Shown: positions 18,826 through 26,940 of the stretch, piece by piece
Layout: the number at the start of each line of letters is the position of its first letter
Position numbering within the stretch: the first letter of the stretch is position 1
Source of the DNA: JAJDIA01 sp031555145
GTDB taxonomy: Bacteria > Bacteroidota > Bacteroidia > Bacteroidales > Tannerellaceae
DNA: 64,000 nt
NCBI GenBank assembly: GCA_031555145.1
Contig: JAVBUR010000007.1
Coordinates: forward strand, 1 to 64,000
Direction: 5' to 3'
Program-made: the position numbers and the translations under genes
Notes under the pieces: model-generated
What the model saw: the letters and a program-made list of their open reading frames with translations, nothing else
What the model was told of the DNA's origin: nothing
Databases searched by the model: none

Positions 18826-18852
18826 TGAATACTAAAATACGCTAACTACAAT

Positions 18853-20010
18853 CTATAATTTGTCCGAATAATATGCATTAGGCAATGAACGACAATTGTA
18901 TTGAGAAGCCATCACTTCTCCATAGGCACCAGCCGAACGAAGCGCCAGTAAATCACCGCGATGAGCTTTATTCAACTCCACATCCTTACCAAATACGTCA
19001 GATGATTCACAGATAGGGCCTACCACATCATACACTTCCACGGGTTCATCGCTGCTGATATTTTCAATCCGGTGATAAGCGTCGTACATAGCCGGACGAA
19101 TCAGTTCGGTAAAACCCGCATCCAGTACAGCGAATTGCTTTGTCTCGCCTTCTTTGACATAAAGTACTTTTGCGATCAGGCTGCCACATTGAGCCACCAC
19201 GGAACGTCCCGGTTCGAAATGGATTTGTTGCCCCGGTCGCGGTTTCAGCAGTTGATGAAAAACGGCAAAGTAATTATCAAACGCCGGAACAGCTAAATGA
19301 TTCGGATGATAATAATCCACACCCAGACCGCCTCCAAAATTCAGATGCTCTACACTTATCCCAAACGTGTCCAATTTCTCATGTATTTCTTCCATACGGA
19401 TAGCCAGGTTGCGGAAGGCCGACATGTCGGTGATTTGCGAACCGATATGATAATGGATACCGATCAGTTTCACATGCTTCAGGCTCACAACCAATTGAAG
19501 CACACCTTCCAGCATACCCAAGTTGATTCCGAATTTATTCTCCTTCATACCGGTGGTGATCTTGGCATGGGTATGGGCATCAACTTCGGGGTTGATACGA
19601 AGTGCAATAGGCGCCACTTTATTCTTTGCAGCAGCCAATTCATCCAGCACCTGGAGTTCGGCAGCCGATTCGACATTGAAACAGAATATATCGTTGTCCA
19701 GTCCGAGGTTGATCTCCCAATCCGCTTTTCCTACACCGGCAAATACAATCCGGTTAGACGGAAAACCGGCAGCTAATGCTGCTTTAATCTCGCCCCCACT
19801 GACACAGTCTGCACCCAAGCCATTTTTAGCTATAATGGAAAGGATACGGGGATTGGCATTAGCCTTCACCGCAAAATGGACATGGTAACCATATCGGCCT
19901 GATTCTGTTTTCACTACATCCAATGTCTGTTGCAACAAAGCAATATCGTAGTAGTAGAAGGGCGTTTGCAGTGCCTTGAGTTTATCTGTGGGGAATGTTC
20001 CTTTTATCAT
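18853..20010 (-). CDS. lysA: Diaminopimelate decarboxylase
   Basis: A 385-residue PLP enzyme (fold type III) that decarboxylates meso-diaminopimelate to lysine. Lys49 in HFAVKANANP is the Schiff-base lysine, and HYHIGSQI, FGGGLG and EPGRSVV are the family's PLP-phosphate and substrate loops. CESSDVFGKD holds the active-site Cys from the partner subunit. Length is slightly short but typical for Bacteroidales. The gene lies 49 bases after lysC on the same strand, so aspartate kinase and the last lysine step are co-transcribed. Confidence 0.95.
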   Translation of the reverse strand: MIKGTFPTDKLKALQTPFYYYDIALLQQTLDVVKTESGRYGYHVHFAVKANANPRILSIIAKNGLGADCVSGGEIKAALAAGFPSNRIVFAGVGKADWEINLGLDNDIFCFNVESAAELQVLDELAAAKNKVAPIALRINPEVDAHTHAKITTGMKENKFGINLGMLEGVLQLVVSLKHVKLIGIHYHIGSQITDMSAFRNLAIRMEEIHEKLDTFGISVEHLNFGGGLGVDYYHPNHLAVPAFDNYFAVFHQLLKPRPGQQIHFEPGRSVVAQCGSLIAKVLYVKEGETKQFAVLDAGFTELIRPAMYDAYHRIENISSDEPVEVYDVVGPICESSDVFGKDVELNKAHRGDLLALRSAGAYGEVMASQYNCRSLPNAYYSDKL

Positions 20011-20059
20011 CTGTTCGGTATATAGAAAAATGAAAGGGCTGTTGTCAGCCCTTCATTAT

Positions 20060-21373
20060 TTAGTTATTAAATAAATGATCGCTCAGAGCCTGGAGAGCGC
20101 GTTTCTTGTCGGACGCTTTGACGAGCAGGGAAACGTTGTAGTTACTACCTCCGTAGGAGATCATGCGGACAGGGATGTCTTTCAACGCCTGTACGATCTT
20201 GGCTTCGAAACCGATATTCTCCCATTCAAGGTCGCCCACGACACAGATGATCACCATGTCGGTATCAACCGTCACTGTTCCGAATTTTTTCAGGTCGTCT
20301 ACAATCTCTTCGAGATGCTTGCGGTTATCGATCGTCACGGAAACACCGACTTCAGAAGTGGTAACCATATCGATCGGCGTCTGGTAGTTCTCGAAAATTT
20401 CAAAAACCTTGCGCAGGAAGCCGGTGGCAAGCAACATACGGCCACTCTTTATCTTAATGGCTGTGATGTTTTCTTTGGCGGCAACAGCTTCGATCAGTCC
20501 TTTTTCCAGGTAGTTGGAGATCAAGGTGCCTTTGGCCTGCGGTTCCATGGTGTTGAGCAGGCGAACGGGGATATTGTTCAACTTAGCCGGCAGGATACAG
20601 GTCGGATGCAGGATCTTGGCGCCGAAATAAGCCAACTCGGCTGCTTCTTCGAAATGCAGGTTACGGACAGGCGCTGTCTTGTCCACAATACGCGGGTCGT
20701 TGTTATGCATACCGTCGATATCTGTCCATATCTGGATCTCTTCAGCATGGAGAGCGGCGCCTACGAGAGAAGCGGTATAATCGCTACCACCCCGTTGCAG
20801 GTTATCAATCTCGCCATAAGCATTACGGCAGATATATCCCTGGGTAATGAAAAGTTCGGCATCCGCATGCTGATCCATCAGTTTAGAAAGTTTCTCCTTG
20901 ATGTAAACAGGATCAGGTTCTGCGTTCTTATCCGTACGCATATAGTCTAAGGCAGGAAGAAGAACGGATTTCACACCACATTCCTGTAAATAGAGATTCA
21001 TCATATTGGTGGAGATCAACTCACCCTGTGCAAGGACTATCTTTTCTTCGAACAAGGTAAACAAGTCTTTCGTAAAGGTACGGATATAATCAAAAATACC
21101 ATTGATCACATCCTTGGCTTTCTGTTTATATTCAGCGGTGCTGTAAAGTTCTTCCACATGAGCGTAATACTTCATGCTAAGTTTATTGATGATCTCATTG
21201 GCTCCATCCGGGTTCTTCTTATAAAGATAATCGGAGATTTCCACCAGTGAGTTGGTCGTACCGGACATAGCTGACAACACGATCAGGTTGCGTTCGCCTG
21301 TGATCAGTTTTGCCACTTCTTTCATTCTTTCTGCCGATCCTACGGAGGTACCGCCAAACTTTAAAACTTTCAT
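20060..21373 (-). CDS. lysC: Aspartate kinase (monofunctional)
   Basis: A 437-residue enzyme that phosphorylates aspartate, the first step toward lysine, threonine and methionine. The start gives MKVLKFGGTSVGSAERM, the classic kinase N-terminus; an in-frame ATG 84 bases upstream would add a charged extension overlapping the promoter. The amino-acid-kinase domain runs to about residue 270 (GGSDYTASLVGAAL in the middle), followed by two ACT domains (AIKIKSGRML, and IICVVGDLEWEN), which normally give feedback control. There is no homoserine dehydrogenase fusion. lysA follows. Confidence 0.95.
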   Translation of the reverse strand: MKVLKFGGTSVGSAERMKEVAKLITGERNLIVLSAMSGTTNSLVEISDYLYKKNPDGANEIINKLSMKYYAHVEELYSTAEYKQKAKDVINGIFDYIRTFTKDLFTLFEEKIVLAQGELISTNMMNLYLQECGVKSVLLPALDYMRTDKNAEPDPVYIKEKLSKLMDQHADAELFITQGYICRNAYGEIDNLQRGGSDYTASLVGAALHAEEIQIWTDIDGMHNNDPRIVDKTAPVRNLHFEEAAELAYFGAKILHPTCILPAKLNNIPVRLLNTMEPQAKGTLISNYLEKGLIEAVAAKENITAIKIKSGRMLLATGFLRKVFEIFENYQTPIDMVTTSEVGVSVTIDNRKHLEEIVDDLKKFGTVTVDTDMVIICVVGDLEWENIGFEAKIVQALKDIPVRMISYGGSNYNVSLLVKASDKKRALQALSDHLFNN

Positions 21374-21454
21374 TTTCTTCTTTTCTGTATTAAATTGTTC
21401 CTTTTCGTAGCGGAATTCAGACAAAACAGCACTGCGCCTGCCTGATTTAGAGCG

Positions 21455-21462
21455 CAAAAGTA
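21455..21462 (-). promoter_or_regulatory. -7 element of the lysC promoter
   Basis: On the minus strand this reads TACTTTTG, an exact TAnnTTTG, 82 bases before the lysC start. It suggests lysC-lysA have their own promoter apart from the his operon upstream. No clear -33 box. Confidence 0.45.
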
Positions 21463-21470
21463 CGAAAAAA

Positions 21471-22148
21471 TTATTCTTTTATATCACTTATACGCGCATT
21501 TTCGCATTTTACGATACGTGCGGGATAGTTACGCACAAGCGTGTAATTGTGTGTTGTCATGATCACAGCGGTTCCTTTCCGGCAAATATCATGAAGGAGT
21601 TGGACAATCTGTCCGCTGGTTTCGGGATCGAGGTTGCCGGTCGGTTCATCAGCCAGGATCAGGGCGGGTTCATTCAGCAAGGCCCGAGCGATGACGATAC
21701 GTTGCTGCTCGCCTCCGGAGAGTTCATGCGGCATCTTATAGCCTTTATTCTGCATACCAACTTGCAAGAGGACATTTTCAATCCGGGCTTCCATCTCCGC
21801 CTTTTTCTTCCAACCGGTGGCCTTGAGCACAAATTCGAGATTCGCATGTACTGTACGATCGGTAAGCAGTTGGAAATCCTGGAATACAATGCCTAGTTTC
21901 CGGCGCAGATAAGGAATATCCTTATGCCGTATCTTCAGCAGGTCGTAACCGAGCATACAGGCTTCTTCTCCCCGACCGATAGGAATTTCACAATACAGGG
22001 TTTTCAGCAAACTACTCTTACCGGAACCTACTTTTCCGATCAGATACATAAACTCACCATTCCGCAGGGTAAGACAAGCATCTTGCAGGATAAGATTCTC
22101 ATTCCTGCAAATATCTACATTTTCCAGTTTGAGTAGTATTTCTTCCAT
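21471..22148 (-). CDS. FtsE-like ABC transporter ATPase
   Basis: A 225-residue ATP-binding subunit. Walker A is GKVGSGKSS (38-46), the Q-loop is FQDFQLL, the signature is LSGGEQQR, and Walker B continues into LADEPTGNLDPETS. These match FtsE/LolD-type ATPases, which act with an FtsX-like membrane partner in cell division or lipoprotein release. FtsE is the common annotation in Bacteroidales because ILQDACLTLRNGEFMYLIG resembles it most. No FtsX gene adjoins it; the gene follows hisIE by 10 bases. I start at 22148; the longer frame reaches into hisIE. Confidence 0.85.
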   Translation of the reverse strand: MEEILLKLENVDICRNENLILQDACLTLRNGEFMYLIGKVGSGKSSLLKTLYCEIPIGRGEEACMLGYDLLKIRHKDIPYLRRKLGIVFQDFQLLTDRTVHANLEFVLKATGWKKKAEMEARIENVLLQVGMQNKGYKMPHELSGGEQQRIVIARALLNEPALILADEPTGNLDPETSGQIVQLLHDICRKGTAVIMTTHNYTLVRNYPARIVKCENARISDIKE

Positions 22149-22158
22149 ATGGGTATGA

Positions 22159-22755
22159 TTATTCTTTGTGACGCTTCTTGAGTTCACGTGCCAAGTCTTC
22201 AATCCGGAGACCTTTGCTGGTAAGCAGCACGATCAGGTGATAGAGCATATCAGAGGCTTCATAGATAAAGCCTTCCTCAGTACCGTTAGTAGCTTCAATC
22301 ACAGTCTCCACCGCTTCTTCGCCGACCTTCTGCGCCATGCGATTGACACCTTTGGCAAAAAGAGATGTGGTATAGGAGCCTTCGGGCATTTCCTGACGGC
22401 GACGTACGATGAAATCTTGCAGTTGTTTGATGAACATTACGTCTTCCACATTATGTTCGCCAAAACAGGTATCGTCGCCGGTATGGCAAACAGGACCGTG
22501 AGGCACTGCTTTGATAAGCAATGTATCGTTATCACAATCAACGGATATCTGCACGACTTGCAGAAAGTTACCGCTTGTTTCGCCTTTCGTCCACAGCCGT
22601 CCTTTGGAACGGCTGAAAAAGGTCACCTTGCCCGTTTTACGCGTTTCTTCCAATGCTTCGGCATTCATATAACCAAGCATTAAGACCTTGTTGGTATGAC
22701 AGTCCTGCACAATGGCGGGAATCAGCCCGCCCATTTTTTCGAAATCCAATTTCAT
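22159..22755 (-). CDS. hisIE: Bifunctional phosphoribosyl-AMP cyclohydrolase / phosphoribosyl-ATP pyrophosphohydrolase
   Basis: A 198-residue fused enzyme for the second and third steps of histidine synthesis. Residues about 1-105 are HisI: MLGYMNAEAL, SRSKGRLWTKGETSGN, and the metal-binding CDNDTLLI and CHTGDDTCF. Residues about 110-198 are HisE, with GEEAVETVIEA carrying the metal-binding Glu residues. The fusion is usual in Bacteroidetes. It lies 12 bases after hisF. Confidence 0.96.
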   Translation of the reverse strand: MKLDFEKMGGLIPAIVQDCHTNKVLMLGYMNAEALEETRKTGKVTFFSRSKGRLWTKGETSGNFLQVVQISVDCDNDTLLIKAVPHGPVCHTGDDTCFGEHNVEDVMFIKQLQDFIVRRRQEMPEGSYTTSLFAKGVNRMAQKVGEEAVETVIEATNGTEEGFIYEASDMLYHLIVLLTSKGLRIEDLARELKKRHKE

Positions 22756-22767
22756 TCTTTACGGGTA

Positions 22768-23523
22768 TTATAATCTAACACTGATACCTTCGGCACGAAG
22801 ATACTGCTTTAATTCGTTGATTCGTATCTCTCCAAAGTGAAAAACGCTGGCAGCCAATGCGGCATCGGCTTTCCCATCGATAAAAGTATCACGGAAATGT
22901 TCTATTTTACCGGCGCCACCAGAGGCGATGACAGGGATATGCAGCGTATCGGCCAGGGTTGCAAGGGCTTCGTTGGGGTAGCCTTCCTTCACGCCATCGT
23001 GCGTCATGCTGGTGAAGAGAATTTCTCCTGCCCCACGCTTTTCGGCTTCAGCTGCCCAGTCGAAGAGGTTCTTGTCGGTCGGCACACGTCCGCCGTTGAG
23101 GTAGCAGCGCCAGATGCCGTCTTCGAAGTTGGCATCGATGGCCACAACGCAGACCTGATTCCCGAAATTACGGGCGATCTCATCGATCAAACCAGGCGTA
23201 CGAATAGCGGATGAATTGATTGAGACCTTGTCGGCCCCGGCATTGAGCAGGCGATCTACGTCGGCCAATTCATTGATTCCTCCACCTACGGTAAAGGGGA
23301 TGCTGATATTAGCGGCAACCTTCTTGACCAGTTCGGTAAACGTCTTCCGTCCCTCATGAGAGGCGGTGATATCGAGATAAACCAGTTCGTCCGCGCCTTC
23401 GGCACTATAGCGTGCCCCCAGTTCGACCGGATCACCGGCATCACGGAAGTTAACGAAGTTCACTCCTTTCACTGTTTTCCCGTCTTTGATATCCAGACAG
23501 GGTATAATTCGTTTTGCTAACAT
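22768..23523 (-). CDS. hisF: Imidazole glycerol phosphate synthase, cyclase subunit
   Basis: A 251-residue (beta/alpha)8 barrel that uses ammonia from HisH to make imidazole glycerol phosphate and AICAR from PRFAR. The catalytic Asp11 is in CLDIKDGKTVKG, and the second catalytic Asp in VVAIDANF. Phosphate-binding loops appear as TVGGGIN and ASGGAGK. Length is normal. It follows hisA by 16 bases in the his operon. Confidence 0.97.
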   Translation of the reverse strand: MLAKRIIPCLDIKDGKTVKGVNFVNFRDAGDPVELGARYSAEGADELVYLDITASHEGRKTFTELVKKVAANISIPFTVGGGINELADVDRLLNAGADKVSINSSAIRTPGLIDEIARNFGNQVCVVAIDANFEDGIWRCYLNGGRVPTDKNLFDWAAEAEKRGAGEILFTSMTHDGVKEGYPNEALATLADTLHIPVIASGGAGKIEHFRDTFIDGKADAALAASVFHFGEIRINELKQYLRAEGISVRL

Positions 23524-23539
23524 ATCTTTTTGTTGTTTG

Positions 23540-24259
23540 TTATTCCATAAAATGGCGCAGGTCTTTCAGGCTGATCCGGCCTTCGTAAATTGCTTTGCCG
23601 AAGATAACGGCGGGTATACCTGCTACGGCAAGTTGTTCGATATCGTTCACGGAGCTGACGCCGCCACTGGCAATCAAATAGACGGGAACTTCTGCGATCA
23701 GATCTTTATATAATGTTACAGCAGGGCCTTGCAGCATACCATCGCGGCTGATATCGGTACAGATTACTTTGGTGATACCTTTGGCATGATAGTCGGTGAC
23801 GAAGGGGATCAGTTCGAGCGCAGTCGTTTCCTCCCATCCGCTGACGGCGATCTTTCCATTTTTGGCATCCGCCCCGAGGATGATCCGATCGCTGCCGAAA
23901 CGTTCGATCCAAGAAGTGAAGACTTCCGGGTTCTTGACAGCTATACTACCGCCGGTAATCATTCGGGCACCACAGTCGAAAGCGGTCTCCAGGTCACTTT
24001 CCTGTTTCAGTCCACCACCAAAATCAATGATGAGATTGGTTCGGTTGGCTAGCTTCTCCAATATCTTATAGTTAATGATGCGCCCCTGGCGGGCTCCGTC
24101 GAGGTCTACAACATGAAGGCGGCGGATGCCGGCATCTTCAAACTGTTTAGCCACTTCAAGCGGGTCTTCGTTATAAACCTTCTTTGTATCGTAGTCGCCT
24201 TGGGTGAGGCGTACACATTTACCTTCAATAATATCGATAGCGGGAATCAGTTCAATCAT
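23540..24259 (-). CDS. hisA: ProFAR isomerase
   Basis: A 239-residue (beta/alpha)8 barrel that isomerises ProFAR to PRFAR. Asp9 (IPAIDIIEGKCVRL) and the Asp of VICTDISRDGM are the catalytic pair, and FGGGLKQ and ASGGVSS are the phosphate loops. It is homologous to HisF, from which it differs by Arg/Glu context at the first strand. It sits between hisH and hisF with short gaps. Confidence 0.97.
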   Translation of the reverse strand: MIELIPAIDIIEGKCVRLTQGDYDTKKVYNEDPLEVAKQFEDAGIRRLHVVDLDGARQGRIINYKILEKLANRTNLIIDFGGGLKQESDLETAFDCGARMITGGSIAVKNPEVFTSWIERFGSDRIILGADAKNGKIAVSGWEETTALELIPFVTDYHAKGITKVICTDISRDGMLQGPAVTLYKDLIAEVPVYLIASGGVSSVNDIEQLAVAGIPAVIFGKAIYEGRISLKDLRHFME

Positions 24260-24265
24260 AAGTCG

Positions 24266-24856
24266 TCAGAGCGTTAGGAATTGTTTGAGTATTACTTCAC
24301 CCACCGCCCCACTCTTTTCGGGGTGGAACTGGGTGGCAAAGAAATTGTCTTTGTGCAGGGATGCGCTGAAGGGCAGGATATAGTCAGACACCGCAGCTGT
24401 ACACCCGTTCACTGGCACATAGTAACTATGGACAAAATAGACGAAAGCATCTTCCAGGGCCGGAGTAAAAAGCGGACTCTTTACCGCCAATAACGTGTTC
24501 CAGCCCATATGAGGGACTTTATCTTCATGACGTTGGGGCATAAAGTGCTTCACTTCGGTATCGAATATGCCCAAGCAATCCACCTCCCCTTCTTCCGAAT
24601 AGCGACACATTAGTTGCATGCCAAGGCAAATACCGAGTACTGGTTGTTTCAGGTCGACAATCAGTCTATCCAATCTGTTGGCCCGTAGGTGATCCATCGT
24701 CGTGCGCGCCTCACCTACACCGGGAAAGATTACTTTGTCGGCCCTGCGTATCCGTTCGGGATCAGCGGTTACCACCGGTGTGATCCCCAGCCGTTTCAAA
24801 GCGTAATCAACAGAGTAGATATTTCCCGCATTATATTTGATGATTGCTACATCCAT
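24266..24856 (-). CDS. hisH: Imidazole glycerol phosphate synthase, glutamine amidotransferase subunit
   Basis: A 196-residue class I glutamine amidotransferase that feeds ammonia to HisF. Cys77 (GICLGMQLM) is the nucleophile, and His178 and Glu180 (FHPEKSG) complete the triad. FPGVGEA and YNAGN are family landmarks. It is the first gene of the visible his operon (hisH-hisA-hisF-hisIE); hisG, hisD, hisC and hisB are not in the window except perhaps the aminotransferase at 9734. Confidence 0.97.
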   Translation of the reverse strand: MDVAIIKYNAGNIYSVDYALKRLGITPVVTADPERIRRADKVIFPGVGEARTTMDHLRANRLDRLIVDLKQPVLGICLGMQLMCRYSEEGEVDCLGIFDTEVKHFMPQRHEDKVPHMGWNTLLAVKSPLFTPALEDAFVYFVHSYYVPVNGCTAAVSDYILPFSASLHKDNFFATQFHPEKSGAVGEVILKQFLTL

Positions 24857-24881
24857 CGTACTTTTGCTCTCAATTGTGCCG

Positions 24882-24889
24882 CAAAAGTA
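24882..24889 (-). promoter_or_regulatory. -7 element of the his operon promoter
   Basis: On the minus strand this reads TACTTTTG, an exact TAnnTTTG, 26 bases before hisH. I see no canonical -33 at the right spacing and no attenuator with a His-codon leader. Confidence 0.5.
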
Positions 24890-24974
24890 ACAAAAAGCAA
24901 CAAACTATCCGATATATATCCCCATAAAACGACACCTGCATCAGTAGATTCTTAAAAATTTCCGTGCACAGTTC

Positions 24975-25004
24975 TTGCACAGTTAAAAATAATACCTACC
25001 TTTG
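24975..25004 (+). promoter_or_regulatory. Canonical Bacteroidetes promoter for tRNA-Asp
   Basis: A TTG at 24975-24977 (-33 region) is followed by exactly 19 bases and then TACCTTTG (24997-25004), the -7 box. The tRNA starts 30 bases on. This is the best promoter match in the window. Confidence 0.75.
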
Positions 25005-25034
25005 CACCGCAATCGAGCGAGATAGCAACAAAAT

Positions 25035-25108
25035 GGTGTGGTAGTTCAGTTGGTTAGAATACCTGCCTGTCACGCAGGGGGTCGCGGGTTCGAGCCCCGT
25101 CCATACCG
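25035..25108 (+). tRNA. tRNA-Asp (GTC)
   Basis: A complete 74-base cloverleaf. The acceptor GGTGTGG pairs with CCATACC, the anticodon arm CCTGC-CTGTCAC-GCAGG gives GTC, and the T-arm is GCGGGTTCGAGCCCCGT. The discriminator is G and CCA is not encoded. The 3' end is duplicated at 29826-29841, so this gene is the integration site of the retron element; integration rebuilds an intact tRNA. Confidence 0.97.
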
Positions 25109-25109
25109 C
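25094..25109 (+). repeat. attL core in the tRNA-Asp 3' end
   Basis: GCCCCGTCCATACCGC, covering the T-arm 3' side, acceptor strand and one base beyond the tRNA. It is identical to 29826-29841. This is the typical crossover location for tRNA-targeting tyrosine recombinases. Confidence 0.85.
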
Positions 25110-25118
25110 TGGGATCGT

Positions 25119-25158
25119 AAATGCCTGATAATCAGATGGTTATCAGGCATTTTTTTTG
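25119..25158 (+). terminator. Terminator just inside attL
   Basis: A 12-bp perfect stem, AATGCCTGATAA with TTATCAGGCATT, followed by eight Ts, ten bases past the att core. Since it lies inside the element, the element appears to bring a replacement terminator for the tRNA, whose original one is probably at 29876-29909. Confidence 0.9.
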
Positions 25159-25528
25159 AAGCCTGAGAACCCAGAACCTTCTATCCAAAATGCAGAAGAT
25201 CAAAACTATAGCATTTCAGCAAACACAGGGAAGCGGAAAATTTGGAACTGCTCAGTGTCTAAATCGTGTGCCGTTTTTAAAATACCTCAAAAAAGGACAC
25301 ACATAGCCGATGATACCGTAATATGCTTTTGCAAAGATTATTACAAAATACACATGCTAATTTTACGCCCGATTATAACCATTGTGCAAAACCATGAAAT
25401 TTCTCGAATATTTATCCCCAAAATAGTCCTATCCCTATCTTCAGTAACAAGATAAAATTAAGCAAAAAATAGTGCCTAATACAGCTTTCATATCTATCTT
25501 TAGTCCATATTTACTGTAAAATAAAGAT
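25159..25528. other. Gap between attL and integrase, no supported gene
   Basis: AT-rich sequence. A TATCTTTA near 25494 is one base off the -7 consensus and could start the integrase transcript. Such regions often hold arm-type recombinase sites; I cannot identify them by eye. No ORF is convincing. Confidence 0.4.
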
Positions 25529-26740
25529 ATGAAGTACACGTTTAAAATCTCGTTTTTCCTAAAAAAGAGTGTTGTAAGGAAGAACGGAAAGTCACCCATC
25601 ATTGGAAGGATAACCATTAACGGTGAAAAAGTTGAGTTTAGTACACATTTGGGGATCGCTTCCGATTTGTGGATTGTTGAAACAGGTGAGGCAAAGGGAA
25701 ATTCTAATGAAGCAGTAAAACTTAATGAAGAATTAGACTCCATTAGGATACTCCTCTATACTCATTATCGAAATCTGAGAGAGTCCTATGAAATTGTTAC
25801 TGCCGAAAAACTAAGACGGGCATATACACAATTAGATGCTTATCCTGCAACTCTCCTCGCTTTGTACAAAAAGCATAATGATGACGAATTGAAACTGGTT
25901 GGTCACGGACGATCCATGTCCACATATAAAAAATATGATCTGGCGTATCGACGACTTCAGGATTTTATGCAGCTTAAGTATTTGAAGCAGGATATATATC
26001 TGGATAATCTGACCTTTGAGTTTGTTAATGACTTCGAAATATATCTCCGGACTAACTGTGAACTGGGAGTAAATATGACAGCAAAGACACTTCAGTTTCT
26101 CAAAAAGATCATAAAGCTTGCGAGGGATATCGGGATTATCAGTTTCGATCCTTTCCATAAGCACAAGACCAAATGGAAAAAAACAGAGATTGGCTACCTG
26201 ACAAAATGCGAACTTAAAAAAATCATCGAAAAGGAAATCTCAATAAAAAGGCTGGATACTGTCCGGGATATATTTCTCTTTAGCTGTTTTACAGGGCTTT
26301 CGTATGTTGATGTTAAGAACCTTACCATCCATAATATGCAACTACAGCACGATGGTACTTACTGGATTTTTACTAAACGCCAAAAGACAAACAACATTGT
26401 TGAGTTACCATTACTGGAAATACCTTATAAAATTATCAGGAAATATGAAAAACTCCGTAAAGGGGATGAGTTATTGCCGGTTTTGAGTAACCAGAAGATG
26501 AATTCTTACCTCAAAGAACTGGCAGATATATGCAGTATCCCGAAGGCTCTGACATTCCACATGGCCAGACATTCCTTCTCGACCTCGGTTATGCTGGATC
26601 ATGGTGTCTCTATGGAGACCCTTAGTAAAGTACTTGGCCATAGCAATATCAAGACAACCCAGATTTACGGTAAGATAACAAATAGTAAAGTTAATGAGGA
26701 AATGAAAAAACTGTCGAAGGCATTGGACACATCTTATTAA
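25529..26740 (+). CDS. Tyrosine recombinase (integrase) of the CTnDOT-like Bacteroidetes group
   Basis: A 403-residue integrase. Residues 1-95 are the arm-binding domain (MKYTFKISFFLKKSVVRKNG), about 105-210 the SAM-like core-binding domain, and the rest the catalytic domain. Visible catalytic residues are the beta-hairpin Lys in TKRQKTNN, the HMARH box near 344, LGHSN, and the Tyr nucleophile in TQIYGKI near 378. The position of the first catalytic Arg reads CFTGLSYVDV, with Ser near 258 in place of Arg. The CTnDOT integrase IntDOT is known to lack that Arg and to carry Ser at its residue 259, so the substitution fits a functional member of that group. It lies beside attL and should catalyse integration into tRNA-Asp. 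Confidence 0.93.
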   Translation: MKYTFKISFFLKKSVVRKNGKSPIIGRITINGEKVEFSTHLGIASDLWIVETGEAKGNSNEAVKLNEELDSIRILLYTHYRNLRESYEIVTAEKLRRAYTQLDAYPATLLALYKKHNDDELKLVGHGRSMSTYKKYDLAYRRLQDFMQLKYLKQDIYLDNLTFEFVNDFEIYLRTNCELGVNMTAKTLQFLKKIIKLARDIGIISFDPFHKHKTKWKKTEIGYLTKCELKKIIEKEISIKRLDTVRDIFLFSCFTGLSYVDVKNLTIHNMQLQHDGTYWIFTKRQKTNNIVELPLLEIPYKIIRKYEKLRKGDELLPVLSNQKMNSYLKELADICSIPKALTFHMARHSFSTSVMLDHGVSMETLSKVLGHSNIKTTQIYGKITNSKVNEEMKKLSKALDTSY

Positions 26741-26886
26741 TATCCAGTATAACAAATCAGCTACAATTTGATGATTAGAGCTTCTCCATAGTTCACTTAT
26801 TTATATTAGCCAAAAGGAAATTTACAACAAAATTTTATCGAAATTATTAGGATTGTTAGGATTTAGTCAAGTTAGCAGGTTAACTA

Positions 26887-26910
26887 AAAGAAGGTTATGG
26901 AGAACCTCTT
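26887..26910 (-). terminator. Probable terminator of the retron operon
   Basis: On the minus strand, AGAGGTT pairs with AACCTTCT around a short loop, with one mismatch, and Ts follow. It lies about 30 bases past the reverse transcriptase stop. The stem is short, so the assignment is moderate. Confidence 0.5.
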
Positions 26911-26940
26911 TATAACACTAATCAAATACAAATCAACAGA

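Noticed and set aside
24890..25034. His attenuator with a leader peptide
   Set aside because: No run of His codons or terminator/antiterminator pair before hisH; the region instead holds the tRNA-Asp promoter.
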